A DNA stretch of 37,768 nucleotides from Chlorobiaceae bacterium (GCA_013334925.1 JAAXWP010000028.1:1-37768), one strand, 5' to 3'. Positions 16,831-26,319 are shown, counted from the stretch's first letter. Notes: a model not told the origin generated them from the letters alone. A program made the numbers and translations.

Positions 16831-18249
16831 ATGGAACTGGGCAAAACGAAGAACGTGCATATCGTCGGTATCGGTGGAGCGGGCATGAGCGCCATTGCCG
16901 AACTGCTTCTGAAATCCGGTTTTTCGGTCAGCGGTTCCGACCTCTCTTCCAGTGAGGTGACCGAAAAACTGAAGGAGCACGGCGCCGTGGTCTATCAGGG
17001 GCATCAGGCCGAACAGGTAGGGACGAGCGATGTGGTGGTCTACTCTTCAGCCATTCGCCCTGAATCGAACGTGGAGATTCTCGCAGCCGAAAAACTGGGT
17101 ATCCCGGTTATCAAGCGGGACGAAATGCTTGGCGAGATGATGCGGTACAAATATGGTATCTGCGTCTCGGGAACCCATGGCAAGACAACCACCACGGCCA
17201 TGATCGCCACGATGCTCATCGATGCCGGCGAACATCCCACCGTCATGATCGGTGGTGTTTCCGACTACCTGAAGGGAAGCACTGTCGTGGGTGAGGACAA
17301 GTATATGGTGATCGAAGCCGATGAGTACGACCGGGCATTTCTCAAGCTCACCCCGACCATCGCCGTCGTCAACAGCCTCGAATCCGAACACATGGACACC
17401 TATGGCACCATGGACGAGCTTCGTTCGAGCTTCACCCAGTTTGCCAACAAGGTTCCGTTTTACGGACGGGTCATCTGCTGTGTCGACTGGCCTGAGGTCA
17501 GGCGCCTGGTTCCGAGGCTCAATCGCCGTTGCACCACGTTCGGCATAGAGGAGCCGGCTGACGTCATGGCTTCGGATATCGAGCTCGGGCAGTCCGGTTC
17601 CCGCTTTACGGTCCAGGCGTTCGGAACACGTTACGAAGATGTCCGGCTCACGGTTCCGGGACGGCACAACATCCTCAACTCGCTTGCAGCCTTTTCGACC
17701 GGTCTCGAACTCGGTCTCGAACCCGCACGCATCATAGCGGGGCTTGGCCGCTACACCGGTATGCGCCGCCGTTTCCAGATCAAGCACTCCGGCAGGGACG
17801 GGATGCTCGTCGTGGACGATTACGCCCATCATCCTTCAGAGGTCAAGGCCACGGTTCGTGCGGCACGCGAAGGGTGGAAGGAGCATCGCATCGTGGCCGT
17901 GTTCCAGCCCCATCTCTTCTCCCGGACGACGGAGTTCGCCGACGAGTTCGGCTGGGCCCTGTCGAGAGCCGATGTGATCTATGTTGCCGGTATCTATCCG
18001 TCCAGAGAGAAAGCGGCGGACTATCCCGGCATCACTGGTGAACTGGTTGCCGAGGCCGCCCGGAAGGCGGGTGCGAAACAGGTGGTCTATGTCGCCGATA
18101 AAGACGAACTGCCGACGGAGCTCAAGCCGTACGAGTCAGGAAAGAACCTGATCCTGTTCATGGGTGCAGGCGATATCACGCATACTGCAACCCGGTTCGC
18201 TGCTGAATGCGGCAGCGTTGGCGCGCAGGTCACTCCGGGAGCGCGATGA
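16831..18249 (+). CDS. murC: UDP-MurNAc:L-alanine ligase MurC
   Basis: MurC adds the first amino acid, L-Ala, to UDP-MurNAc. The 472-residue protein has the N-terminal motif [17 protein letters not shown], the ATP loop GTHGKTTTT at about 114-122, [10 protein letters not shown] and the C-terminal [13 protein letters not shown]. The ATG at 16831 was chosen because AAGGAG lies 11 bases upstream and the N-terminus matches the family; an open frame further upstream lies inside murG. The stop overlaps the murB ATG by four bases. Confidence 0.97.
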   Translation: MELGKTKNVHIVGIGGAGMSAIAELLLKSGFSVSGSDLSSSEVTEKLKEHGAVVYQGHQAEQVGTSDVVVYSSAIRPESNVEILAAEKLGIPVIKRDEMLGEMMRYKYGICVSGTHGKTTTTAMIATMLIDAGEHPTVMIGGVSDYLKGSTVVGEDKYMVIEADEYDRAFLKLTPTIAVVNSLESEHMDTYGTMDELRSSFTQFANKVPFYGRVICCVDWPEVRRLVPRLNRRCTTFGIEEPADVMASDIELGQSGSRFTVQAFGTRYEDVRLTVPGRHNILNSLAAFSTGLELGLEPARIIAGLGRYTGMRRRFQIKHSGRDGMLVVDDYAHHPSEVKATVRAAREGWKEHRIVAVFQPHLFSRTTEFADEFGWALSRADVIYVAGIYPSREKAADYPGITGELVAEAARKAGAKQVVYVADKDELPTELKPYESGKNLILFMGAGDITHTATRFAAECGSVGAQVTPGAR

Positions 18250-19193
18250 TCTCGACATCGGAGCTGTTTCGCCTGATCAGGGGGCCTATCGCGATAGCCG
18301 AGCCCCTCGGTCCCTATACCGGACTCCGTATCGGCGGAACGGCCGATTATTTCATAAAGCCTCGTGACCGGGATGATCTCTGCCGTGCCCATGGCTACTT
18401 CAGGAAGCATGGGTTTCCATTCTTCATTCTCGGGCGGGGCAGCAGACTGCTGGTGCATGAAAGCGGTTTCAGGGGAACGGTCATTTCGACGCAGTTTCTC
18501 GACCGGGTCGTGATCGAAGGTGACGCGGTCGAGGCTGATGCCGGGGTTCCGCTTCCCGTACTGCAGGAGCGGCTTTCCCGTTTGTCGCTCGGAGGTCTCG
18601 ACAACTTCGGTCATGGAGCCGGCACGGTAGGAGGTGCCCTGTGCAGGATCGACGGGACTGCCGATGGGGAGACTCCGGAGTACCTTGAATGGGTCGATGT
18701 GCTGCGAAACGGACGCATCAGACGGCTGCGAAACGGCGAGCTCCACTCCAGAATCGGAGCGAGGAACCTTGGGAGCGATGTCGTGCTCGGCGCCGGATTC
18801 AGGCTTCGAAGGATCTCCGTGAAGGAGCGGCATCAGGCAAAGGTTTCTCAGGTTCGTGAGGAGCTGAAAGAGTCTGGCGATTCCATCGGCCAGCCGGCGC
18901 TCTCAGGTCGGGTTTTCAGGGATCCCTGTCCGCCAGAAGGATCGTTGCCGGTATCCGCTGGCGCGTTGCTTTCTGCATGCGGTATCGAGGGTGCCCGGCG
19001 AGGAGGAGCATCTTTTGCAGCGTTCGATGCCAACCGCATCGTCAACGACGGGATGGCTACCTCTGCGGATGTGCTCGATCTGGTGCGTCTGGCAAAAGAA
19101 GCGGTACAGTCGAGATTTGGTGTCGATCTGGAACTTGAACTGGTTTTGGTAGGAAACAACATGAACGGAATTCATGCCCCTTTCAACCGATGA
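18246..19193 (+). CDS. murB: Divergent UDP-N-acetylenolpyruvoylglucosamine reductase (MurB family)
   Basis: The 315-residue protein has the MurB plan. A PCMH-type FAD domain opens it ([31 protein letters not shown], then GTVGGA). The C-terminal domain has [33 protein letters not shown] and LELEL. MurB reduces enolpyruvyl-UDP-GlcNAc to UDP-MurNAc, and the slot after murC is its normal place. Several normally conserved positions differ. The GSN of the FAD loop is GSR (R67). The NAGAYG segment after GTVGGA is absent ([10 protein letters not shown] instead). The GSxFKNP motif, whose Ser is the proton donor, reads GRVFRDP (R222). The family is clear; whether it is an active reductase is not. ATG 18246 is in an ATGA overlap with murC. 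Confidence 0.82.
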   Translation: MISTSELFRLIRGPIAIAEPLGPYTGLRIGGTADYFIKPRDRDDLCRAHGYFRKHGFPFFILGRGSRLLVHESGFRGTVISTQFLDRVVIEGDAVEADAGVPLPVLQERLSRLSLGGLDNFGHGAGTVGGALCRIDGTADGETPEYLEWVDVLRNGRIRRLRNGELHSRIGARNLGSDVVLGAGFRLRRISVKERHQAKVSQVREELKESGDSIGQPALSGRVFRDPCPPEGSLPVSAGALLSACGIEGARRGGASFAAFDANRIVNDGMATSADVLDLVRLAKEAVQSRFGVDLELELVLVGNNMNGIHAPFNR

Positions 19194-20109
19194 CATAACA
19201 CGGGAGGCTGGTGCATCCGCCCAGGACGAAGGTCAGGAGATGTCTGGAACGGGTTCCCGTACAGGCAAGGCTGGCCGCATCCTGAGGTCCCCTGCAGCCA
19301 TTGCGACCCTGCTGCTGTTGCTGATGGGTACCGTCACGGCGCTTGCCTGGTATGCCTCGGTGTGGAAACGCGAAGTCAAGGTGTCCCGGGTTGCGATCGG
19401 CGGGGTCAGTCTGCTGTCCCGGCAGAAACTCGAAAAATCGCTCTCTCCTCTGGTCGGAAGAAAGCTCGCCGAAGTCCGAGAAGAGGAGATCCGCAGACCC
19501 CTCGTTCCGGAGCCGTATATCAGGGAACTGCAGATCGTCAGGGAGCTCAATGGAACCATCAGGGTCACTGTCAGCGAACGTCAGCCATTCGCCATGACCG
19601 TTTTCCAGGGACGGCCGATGGTCATCGATACCGAAGGCATGCTGCTGCCCGATACGGGAGTCTCCGGCAGGTACCACCGGCTTCCGGTGATCTATGGTAT
19701 CGACAGGGCAGTTCCGGTCAGGGGAGGCATCTGGCGGATGCATTCGGATGACATACGGGTACTTCAGTCCATTATTTCCGCTTTTGCAGGATCCGGGTAT
19801 GCGGGATTGATGCTGCGGGAAATTCATCTTGCGCAAGGCAACCAATCATGGTTTATGGTGAGCGGCTCACCAATACGATTTATTCTTGGTAACGACGGGA
19901 ATTTTAAGGAAAAATTGAAAAAATTCGAGATATTCTGGCAAAAGGTCATTGCAAAAAAGGGTTTTGATTGCTATGAGTCGGTTGACCTCCGATTCCGGGA
20001 GAGAGTGTTCGCAAAAGAGCCTCAGATTGCGGGGGTCTCTCCGGTCCCTTCCGCACCTGCATCTGCAGCTACTGACTCGCTTCCGGTCCAGAAGACATTA
20101 CCCCGATGA
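19174..20109 (+). CDS. ftsQ: Cell division protein FtsQ/DivIB
   Basis: This 311-residue bitopic protein lies directly before ftsA. A cytoplasmic tail of about 40 residues precedes a membrane segment (SPAAIATLLLLLMGTVTALAWY). The periplasmic part opens with a POTRA-like domain (VSRVAIGGVSLLSRQKLEKSL...IRELQIVRELNGTIRVTVSERQPFA in successive strands and helices), then the beta domain with VIDTEGMLLP. FtsQ recruits FtsL and its partners to the divisome. It overlaps murB by 20 bases. An ATG at 19240 is an alternative start that would shorten the tail by 22 residues. The 3' third (from about 19880) is more AT-rich than its neighbours. Confidence 0.9.
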   Translation: MPLSTDDITREAGASAQDEGQEMSGTGSRTGKAGRILRSPAAIATLLLLLMGTVTALAWYASVWKREVKVSRVAIGGVSLLSRQKLEKSLSPLVGRKLAEVREEEIRRPLVPEPYIRELQIVRELNGTIRVTVSERQPFAMTVFQGRPMVIDTEGMLLPDTGVSGRYHRLPVIYGIDRAVPVRGGIWRMHSDDIRVLQSIISAFAGSGYAGLMLREIHLAQGNQSWFMVSGSPIRFILGNDGNFKEKLKKFEIFWQKVIAKKGFDCYESVDLRFRERVFAKEPQIAGVSPVPSAPASAATDSLPVQKTLPR

Positions 20110-20128
20110 ACTTCATTGAACAGGAACC

Positions 20129-21439
20129 ATGCTGAAAAGCGATATTGTAATAGGTCTCGATATCGGTACCACGAAGGTGTGCGTCGTTGTCGCCGAAAAG
20201 GATGATGTAGGCAAACTCAACGTTCTCGGTAAAGGACGTTCGAACTCCGACGGACTCCAGCGGGCGACGGTCGTGAACATCAACAAGACGGTGGACGCGA
20301 TCAAAAAGGCGGTTGCAGACGCCGAGAGGGAGTCATCCATCAAGATCAAGGGGGTTAACGTCGGAATCTCGGGGGCCCATGTACACTGCATCTACAGCAA
20401 CTCCGAAATCAGCGTCAACCAGTCCGGCATCGTCAACGAGTCGGATGTGAAGCGATTCCTCGAGAAAGCGAAAACCAACATCCGCTACCTCGACATCGAC
20501 CACGAAATCATCCATGTCATTCCGCAGGAGTTCATTGTGGATGACCAGGAGGGCGTGCTCGATCCGATCGGCATGGCCGGTACGACCATGCGGGGAAGCG
20601 CCTACATCGTCGTTGGTCTCCGCACGAAGATTCGCAACATCAAACAGTGCATCGAGAAGGCCGGTCTCGAGGTGAGCGCCATGACCTTCGAACCGGTGGC
20701 CTCCGGGCTGGCGGTCATGAAGGAGAGTGAGAAGAAGAGTGGCGTCGTGGTGATCGACATCGGCGGAGGGACTACCGAAGTGGCCATCTACATCGATGGC
20801 GCCATTCGCTACTCCGAGGTGATCAAGGTTGCGGCCAACGACGTGACTCACGATGTCGCCTACGGTGTCAAAGCCCTGAACGATGTGGCCGAGGAGGTCA
20901 AGATCCGCTATGGATGCGCTTTCGCCAAACTGCTTGCCGACGATGAGGAGATCCTGATCGAGGGTATTGAAGGCAGGCCGCGGAAGTCCTTCCCGAAGAG
21001 CTCGCTGACCGTGATCATCGAGGCTCGCATGATGGAGATCTTCGAGCTGGCCAGGGACATCATCAAGCGCTCCGGCTATTACGAGTACCTGAATGCCGGC
21101 GCGATCATCACCGGCGGGGGCTCGCTCCTGCCCGGCACCGAGGACCTCGCCAGGGAGGTGCTTGGACTCGACGTACGTACCGGTTACCCCGAAGGTGTGG
21201 CCGGAGGCATCCGGGATGCCGTCAACAACCCGATGTATGCGACTGTTATGGGTCTGGTGGCCCATTCGCTGCAGAACAATCTGTATCAGGATTACAATAT
21301 GATCGCCCCGCCGGTCAGAGATGCTGCATCCGAACCGGAGCCGGTTATGGAGCAGCCGTCTTCCGAGCAGGGCCCTGAATCTCCCCAGTCAGGCAAAAAG
21401 ATGTTCGACCGTCTGAAGAAGTTCTGGGACCAGTTATAA
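20129..21439 (+). CDS. ftsA: Cell division protein FtsA
   Basis: FtsA is an actin-like ATPase that tethers FtsZ to the membrane. The 436-residue protein has the phosphate-1 loop [13 protein letters not shown], the phosphate-2 loop [14 protein letters not shown] and the adenosine motif [10 protein letters not shown]. After a Pro/Glu-rich linker it ends in an amphipathic helix, [14 protein letters not shown], which is the membrane-targeting sequence expected of FtsA. The ATG at 20129 follows ACAGGA. ftsZ starts 40 bases after the stop. Confidence 0.97.
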   Translation: MLKSDIVIGLDIGTTKVCVVVAEKDDVGKLNVLGKGRSNSDGLQRATVVNINKTVDAIKKAVADAERESSIKIKGVNVGISGAHVHCIYSNSEISVNQSGIVNESDVKRFLEKAKTNIRYLDIDHEIIHVIPQEFIVDDQEGVLDPIGMAGTTMRGSAYIVVGLRTKIRNIKQCIEKAGLEVSAMTFEPVASGLAVMKESEKKSGVVVIDIGGGTTEVAIYIDGAIRYSEVIKVAANDVTHDVAYGVKALNDVAEEVKIRYGCAFAKLLADDEEILIEGIEGRPRKSFPKSSLTVIIEARMMEIFELARDIIKRSGYYEYLNAGAIITGGGSLLPGTEDLAREVLGLDVRTGYPEGVAGGIRDAVNNPMYATVMGLVAHSLQNNLYQDYNMIAPPVRDAASEPEPVMEQPSSEQGPESPQSGKKMFDRLKKFWDQL

Positions 21440-21479
21440 CCAATACCATAACCGGCACGACCAAAAGGGAACCCATACC

Positions 21480-22766
21480 ATGGCATTTGAACTTGACCCG
21501 GGACTGTTCGACAGTGATCAGGGCGGTGGCGTCAGCATCAAGATTGTCGGCGTCGGTGGTTGCGGCGGTAATGCCGTGAACAATATGATGGACAGGAAGA
21601 TCAGCGGCACCGAGTTCGTCGTGTTCAACACTGACCGCCAGGCGTTACTGAACTCGAAGGCTCCCATCAGGGTTCAGATCGGCAAGAAGGCAACCAATGG
21701 CCTTGGGGCAGGAGCCGATCCGGCCAAGGGCCGGCAGGCAGCCGAGGACGACCGCGAGCTCATCGCCACCCAGCTGCGGGGCGCGGATCTGGTCTTCATC
21801 GCCGCAGGCATGGGTAAGGGGACCGGGACCGGAGCAGCCCCGATCGTGGCCTCGATCGCCCGGAACATGGGGATTCTCACCATTGGCGTGATCACCCGAC
21901 CCTTCAGTTTCGAGGGCCAGATCAAGGCCAGGATTGCCGACAGCGGTATAGCGGAACTCCGCAAGTATATCGATACGCTCATCGTGGTCGAAAACGAGAA
22001 GATTCTCAGTATCGCCGAGGAGGGGGTCAGTGCCACCGAGGCTTACAACATGGCCAACGATGTGCTCTATCGTGCCGTCAAGGGGATCGCCGACATCATC
22101 ACCCGACACGGCCATGTCAACGTCGACTTTGCCGACGTCAGGAGCATCATGCAGGGGGCAGGTGACGCGGTCATGGGATCGGCTGCGGTCGCCGGTGAGC
22201 GACGGGCACTCAAGGCTGCTTCCGACGCCATCAACAGCCCGCTCATGGACGGCGTCTCGATCCGGGGTGCCAAAGGCGTGCTGGTGAACATCACCGGCGA
22301 TGTCACCATGAGGGACATGTCGGACGCGATGAACTTCATCGAGGAGCAGGTTGGCAGCGAAGCGAAGATCATCAACGGATATGTCGACGAGCCCCAGGTT
22401 TCCGGCGAGATCCGTGTCACGGTGATCGTTACCGGTTTCAGCAGGAAAGAGCCTGGTGAAGAGCCCAGGACCACGGTACAGACCAATGTCCGTGAATCGA
22501 GGAGCCCGAAGCCAGCACCTTCACCCGGGACCGTCAGGCCGACGCAGACCGTTGGTTTTACCGAACCGACCGTCGAGGATCTGAGGATTCCGGCCTACAT
22601 CAGGAAACGCCTCTCCATCAATGAGCCTACCGAAAACTCGGGCGGACGGGGCCCCGTTATTCCCAAGCCGTTTACCCCCGCTTCCGGTGACGACGAACAG
22701 ATCCAGAAAGGGCAGCCGGATACCCCTGCATATCTTCGCCGGAAAAACGGTTCTCCGCTTCAGTAA
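21480..22766 (+). CDS. ftsZ: Cell division GTPase FtsZ
   Basis: FtsZ is the tubulin-like GTPase that forms the Z ring. In the 428-residue protein [11 protein letters not shown] begins at about residue 26, the tubulin signature [11 protein letters not shown] at 110-120, and the synergy (T7) loop region [11 protein letters not shown] follows. A Pro-rich linker of about 100 residues carries two motifs that resemble the C-terminal FtsA/ZipA-binding peptide: IPAYIRKR (370-377) and TPAYLRRK (415-422). The usual protein has one. The start follows AAAAGGGA. A strong terminator begins six bases after the stop, so ftsZ is the last gene of the operon. Confidence 0.98.
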   Translation: MAFELDPGLFDSDQGGGVSIKIVGVGGCGGNAVNNMMDRKISGTEFVVFNTDRQALLNSKAPIRVQIGKKATNGLGAGADPAKGRQAAEDDRELIATQLRGADLVFIAAGMGKGTGTGAAPIVASIARNMGILTIGVITRPFSFEGQIKARIADSGIAELRKYIDTLIVVENEKILSIAEEGVSATEAYNMANDVLYRAVKGIADIITRHGHVNVDFADVRSIMQGAGDAVMGSAAVAGERRALKAASDAINSPLMDGVSIRGAKGVLVNITGDVTMRDMSDAMNFIEEQVGSEAKIINGYVDEPQVSGEIRVTVIVTGFSRKEPGEEPRTTVQTNVRESRSPKPAPSPGTVRPTQTVGFTEPTVEDLRIPAYIRKRLSINEPTENSGGRGPVIPKPFTPASGDDEQIQKGQPDTPAYLRRKNGSPLQ

Positions 22767-22772
22767 CCTGTT

Positions 22773-22811
22773 ATCTCCCTTGCGGTTCTGGTCACCGGAA
22801 GGGAGATTTTT
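22773..22811 (+). terminator. Intrinsic terminator of the dcw operon
   Basis: A perfect 9-bp stem ATCTCCCTT / AAGGGAGAT has an inner CGGT/ACCG extension and is followed by TTTTT at 22807-22811. It begins six bases after the ftsZ stop and fits rho-independent termination. Confidence 0.85.
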
Positions 22812-22832
22812 CGCCTCGGGCCGGATCCTCTT

Positions 22833-22841
22833 TGCTATATT
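22833..22841 (+). promoter_or_regulatory. Possible extended -10 promoter for the CoA-transferase gene
   Basis: TGCTATATT lies between the ftsZ terminator and the CoA-transferase start and matches an extended -10 element (TGnTATAAT-like). No good -35 box is seen. The same nine bases GCTATATTA occur upstream of the SRP RNA. Confidence 0.35.
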
Positions 22842-22962
22842 ACTACACTGTTCATTGTTATCTGCAGATGCCGGCTGAAGCGGTGGTTTTGGGGCGTCCA
22901 CGGACGGGCCTCCATCAGGAATGCATTTGGCCGGTACGAAACGTTCAAAACAGGAGTGTTTC

Positions 22963-24255
22963 ATGCGTTATCGGACGATATCGGCCGAAGAGGCCGTGAT
23001 GGCAATCAAATCGGGTGACCGGGTGTTTCTCCAGACGGCTGCAGCGACGCCGAAACGCCTGATAGACGCGATGGTCAGCAGGGCAGCGGCACTGAGAAAC
23101 GTCGAGATCGTGAGTCTGCATACCGAAGGTGATGCGCCATACGTCAGGAAGGAGTACCGGGAAAGCTTTCGACTGAACGCCTTTTTTGTAGGCAAGAACG
23201 TCCGCCCGGCCGTTCAGTGCGGTGATGCGGATGCCATTCCCATATTTCTGAGCGATGTACCCTCACTATTCTACAACGACATCATGCCGCTCGACGTCGC
23301 GCTCGTGCACGTCTCCCCTCCGGATCGCCATGGTTACTGCTCGCTGGGTGTTTCTGTCGACGTGACAAGGGCAGCAGTCCACACCGCACGCCACGTGATC
23401 GCCCAGGTGAACCCGAACATGCCGCGAACTCATGGCGAAGGTCTGCTTCATGTCAGCAAGATCAGTGCACTGGTTGAGGTCGATGATCCGCTTCCGGAGG
23501 TTCCCGGGCATGCCCTGACCGAAACTGAGCGCCAGATCGGCCAGCATATCGCCTCGATCGTCGAGGATGGGGCAACCCTGCAGATGGGAATCGGAGCAAT
23601 CCCCGATGCCACCCTGGCAGCTCTCGGGGGGCATCGGGATCTTGGCATTCACTCCGAGATGTTTTCTGATGGCGTGGTCGACCTGGTCGAGAAAGGGGTC
23701 ATCAACGGCCGGTTCAAGAAAACACACAACGAGATCATCGTGGCCAGCTTCCTCATGGGTACCCGAAAGCTCTACGACTTCGTGGATGACAATCCTCTGG
23801 TCGAGATGTTCGGATCGGACTACATCAACGATACCCGGGAGATCAGGAAGAATCCGAAAGTCACGGCCATCAACAGTGCCATCGAGATCGACATGACCGG
23901 ACAGGTCTGCGCCGATTCGATCGGGGTGAGGCACTTTTCCGGCGTGGGTGGACAGATGGATTTCATTCGTGGAGCGGCACTCTCATCCGGCGGCAAGCCG
24001 ATCATCGCGCTACCGTCGGTCACGGCAAAGGGGGAGTCGAGGATCGTTCCGCAGCTCAGGCCCGGCGCAGGAGTAGTGACCACAAGGGCACATGCGCAGT
24101 ATGTGGTGACCGAGTATGGCATTGTCAATCTGTTTGGGCGGAATCTCCGGCAGCGCGTTGAAGCACTGGCCAGCATCGCCCACCCGGATTTCCGTGAAGA
24201 GATCCTGAGAGCGGGTCATGACCTCTATGGCCGAAGGAGCGACTGCACGGAGTGA
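22963..24255 (+). CDS. Acetyl-CoA hydrolase/CoA-transferase family (4-hydroxybutyrate CoA-transferase-like)
   Basis: This 430-residue class I CoA-transferase has the length and motifs of the AbfT/Cat2 group. The N-terminal domain shows VALVHVSPPDRHGYCSLG. The catalytic Glu lies in GIHSEMFSDG (E232), and the CoA-binding region shows GAGVVTTRAHAQYVVTEYG. It would move CoA between acyl groups, probably with acetate, succinate, butyrate or 4-hydroxybutyrate; the exact substrate cannot be read from sequence. An activation or salvage role for organic acids alongside the reductive TCA cycle is inference. The ATG at 22963 follows AGGAG with six bases of spacing and is preferred to the ATG at 22921. 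It has no operon partner. Confidence 0.88.
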   Translation: MRYRTISAEEAVMAIKSGDRVFLQTAAATPKRLIDAMVSRAAALRNVEIVSLHTEGDAPYVRKEYRESFRLNAFFVGKNVRPAVQCGDADAIPIFLSDVPSLFYNDIMPLDVALVHVSPPDRHGYCSLGVSVDVTRAAVHTARHVIAQVNPNMPRTHGEGLLHVSKISALVEVDDPLPEVPGHALTETERQIGQHIASIVEDGATLQMGIGAIPDATLAALGGHRDLGIHSEMFSDGVVDLVEKGVINGRFKKTHNEIIVASFLMGTRKLYDFVDDNPLVEMFGSDYINDTREIRKNPKVTAINSAIEIDMTGQVCADSIGVRHFSGVGGQMDFIRGAALSSGGKPIIALPSVTAKGESRIVPQLRPGAGVVTTRAHAQYVVTEYGIVNLFGRNLRQRVEALASIAHPDFREEILRAGHDLYGRRSDCTE

Positions 24256-24342
24256 CACCTGCCGTTCCGGCATGGTGGTATTGACTGTTGCACGGAAAAA
24301 ATCGTTATTTGAAGGTAAGGAGTTTGGGCTATAGCGTTTCAT

Positions 24343-24369
24343 GTCGCCCGGCCCTTGTCGCCGGGCGAC
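24343..24369 (+). promoter_or_regulatory. Strong hairpin in the leader of the duplicated mini-protein gene
   Basis: A perfect 10-bp GC-rich stem (GTCGCCCGGC / GCCGGGCGAC) with a 7-nt loop ends 18 bases before the ATG at 24388, just before AAAGGAGG. No T-run follows on the plus strand, so it is not a canonical terminator. It could end the CoA-transferase message weakly, protect its 3' end or affect translation of the next gene. GTCGCC recurs directly after the Shine-Dalgarno sequence (24382-24387) and could pair with the right arm instead. Confidence 0.5.
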
Positions 24370-24387
24370 AAAACAAAGGAGGTCGCC

Positions 24388-24597
24388 ATGTTATCGAGTC
24401 TGTCGAAACTCTCCCCGCAGCAGATCGAGGAGATCCGTTCCCTCGAACAGAAGCTTGGCAAGACGCTGCTTTCGTTTTCGAGTTACGATGTGGTCTCGGA
24501 AAATCTTTCGCCCGAGGAGCTGCAGATGCTCAAGGCGCTCGAGGAAAAGCTGGGAACCATGCTGATCGCAGTGCAGGAGTTCAGCAGGCAGACCTGA
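24388..24597 (+). CDS. Small hypothetical protein with an internal tandem duplication
   Basis: This is a 69-residue acidic, helical protein that I do not recognise. Residues 8-30 (LSPQQIEEIRSLEQKLGKTLLSF) and 40-62 (LSPEELQMLKALEEKLGTMLIAV) are two copies of one motif with a period of 32 residues. The motif has the look of a helix pair (LSPEEL cap, then a LExKLG turn). No signal peptide or membrane segment is present. Evidence that it is a real gene: a strong AAAGGAGGT ribosome-binding site seven bases from the ATG, and the repeat itself. Its last 17 bases overlap the convergent pgeF gene. Function unknown. Confidence 0.78.
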   Translation: MLSSLSKLSPQQIEEIRSLEQKLGKTLLSFSSYDVVSENLSPEELQMLKALEEKLGTMLIAVQEFSRQT

Positions 24598-25351
24598 CCC
24601 CGATGAGGCTGAGCATCCGGCCGGTCTGTCCGTGATCGCGGCGATAGGAGAAAAAGAGCTCCCGGTCGATCGATGAGCACCATGTTGAGCAGGTGATCTG
24701 AGCGTCCGGGATACCCGCTTTCCTGAGCTGAGTCCTGTTGGCAAGAGACAGGTCGAGCAGATATTTACCAGCTTCCCGTGACGATGGCCGCAGTAGTGGC
24801 GCATCGAACTTTTCGGCCACTTCCCGGCTGATTTCATACTGGCTGGCTGAAATGCCGGTCCCTACCCAGGCAAGGCAGGCTTCAGGACGTGTCCCATACG
24901 CTTCGGCCATGGCCTGTACCGTTTTCAGCACAATCTCTCCTGCCGTACCCTGCCAGCCGGCATGAGCGGCTCCGGAGGCCTTGTGCTCCGGGTCGTGGAT
25001 CAGTACCGGATAGCAGTCGGCGGTGACGATTCCCAGGAAGATGTCCGGCGTGGCGGTGATGAGTGCGTCAAACCCGCTCACCTTTCCGGATCGGTCGATG
25101 GTACAGATATCGGTGCCGTGGACCTGATCGGTGAGGACAATGCTTTCGACCGCGATGTTCAGGCTGTCGCAGAGTCGTTTCAGGTTCTCAATGACGCACT
25201 GCGTATCGTCCGCAGTGTGCAGACCGAGATTCATCGAATCGTAAGGGGGGACGCTGACGCCCCCCTTTCTGGTGGTCTGCAGGGCTACGAGCTCAGGGCA
25301 GCTCTGGAATATTTCGGGTCTGATCAGATACGGGGCTTCGGGGGATGGCAT
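24581..25351 (-). CDS. pgeF: Peptidoglycan editing factor PgeF / laccase-domain (YfiH) protein
   Basis: The 256-residue protein belongs to the YfiH/DUF152 family. Members bind zinc and act on purine nucleosides in vitro; in E. coli PgeF keeps wrongly loaded UDP-MurNAc derivatives out of the wall. The three metal-site residues are visible: His in DQVHGTDIC (H79), Cys in ADCYPVLIHD (C113) and His in AAHAGWQGT (H130). Length is normal. Its 3' end overlaps the mini-protein gene on the other strand by 17 bases. It follows the coiled-coil lipoprotein gene by 10 bases on the same strand, so the two are probably one transcript. Confidence 0.9.
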   Translation of the reverse strand: MPSPEAPYLIRPEIFQSCPELVALQTTRKGGVSVPPYDSMNLGLHTADDTQCVIENLKRLCDSLNIAVESIVLTDQVHGTDICTIDRSGKVSGFDALITATPDIFLGIVTADCYPVLIHDPEHKASGAAHAGWQGTAGEIVLKTVQAMAEAYGTRPEACLAWVGTGISASQYEISREVAEKFDAPLLRPSSREAGKYLLDLSLANRTQLRKAGIPDAQITCSTWCSSIDRELFFSYRRDHGQTGRMLSLIGVRSAC

Positions 25352-25361
25352 GAGGATTGGG

Positions 25362-26159
25362 TCATTTGTGGAGTTTGATGACCAGAATATGTGATGCCGA
25401 CCAGAACTGCTCCGGGCTGTTGATGTAGATGACCGAAGAGTCCGCCGATTTCCGGTTCGCTGCAGTGCGGCTCTCCTTAACCTTCGCGACCGTGTAGGTC
25501 TTGCGGTTGTGCAGGGTCAGGATGGTAAAGCTTCCCGCCTTGGCCGGTATGGATATGCGATTGGTTTTCAGCATGTTCACCCGGTTGAATTTTTTCAGCG
25601 GGATGTGACCGCTGAGACGCCACGAAGAGCCGAAGAGTCCGAACAGACCGCCATTTTTCTCGATAATTTTCCACTTGGCAAGACTGTCCTGTGGAGCGGC
25701 GAGCACATACCCGGTCTTCAGGCTGTCATGCAGCGCTGAGGCCAGATTGCCCGAATGGACCAGTGCGCGTTTCAGGCTGTCGATTTCACGCTCTTTCGCA
25801 TCGATGGTCTGCTCCAGACCGGTGATCTCCTGTTCGAGTTCCTCGATTCTGCGGCGGTTGAGGCCAAGCATTCTTTCCAGTGCCTGGAGTCTTGACCGAT
25901 TGTCGCTCATGACCGAATCGATCAGCTCGATGTTTCCTGTTATCCGGTTCTGGAGGCGGTAATTGTCGGCGATGCTGGTCAGCGATTCCGGTTGCCGGCT
26001 GGCTACCGAGATGATACCCTGCTTCTGATTGACCAGCTCGAGATTTCTGTTGATGGCTTTCAGGGTGCTGTCAGACTGCTCGCTCCCACCTTCCCTGCCT
26101 TGTTGACGGAATCCACAGGAAATGAGAAGTAAAAATGCAAGTATGAGCAGTTTACGCAT
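25362..26159 (-). CDS. Coiled-coil lipoprotein of unknown function
   Basis: The 265-residue protein starts with a lipoprotein signal: MRKLL, a hydrophobic stretch and the lipobox LLISC, with the lipidated Cys at residue 15. Residues of about 60-140 are rich in Glu, Arg, Leu and Ile with heptad-like spacing (RIEELEQEITGLEQTID, then KEREIDSLKRAL) and probably form a coiled coil. The C-terminal 100 residues are beta-like and basic (NRISIPAKAGSFTILTLH). The plan, an anchored lipoprotein with a rod and a small globular end, suggests an envelope role, but I do not recognise the family. It is transcribed with pgeF and divergently from galE. Confidence 0.75.
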   Translation of the reverse strand: MRKLLILAFLLLISCGFRQQGREGGSEQSDSTLKAINRNLELVNQKQGIISVASRQPESLTSIADNYRLQNRITGNIELIDSVMSDNRSRLQALERMLGLNRRRIEELEQEITGLEQTIDAKEREIDSLKRALVHSGNLASALHDSLKTGYVLAAPQDSLAKWKIIEKNGGLFGLFGSSWRLSGHIPLKKFNRVNMLKTNRISIPAKAGSFTILTLHNRKTYTVAKVKESRTAANRKSADSSVIYINSPEQFWSASHILVIKLHK

Positions 26160-26319
26160 GGATGGACACGATTGACACTGGTGGCCTTAAATGGGGATAA
26201 CGGAAAATAGGCTATTTTAGAAAACAGATGCAAGCCGTATGTGCGTAAGTATCGTTATTTTATATGTGCATTTATTTTAGTCCTTCTGCTTCAATCAACG
26301 ATACGACAGGGAACAGAAA

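Noticed and set aside
24288-24635. A 115-codon frame over the mini-protein gene in another phase
   Set aside because: It lacks a ribosome-binding site and the internal repeat is only seen in the 24388-24597 frame.
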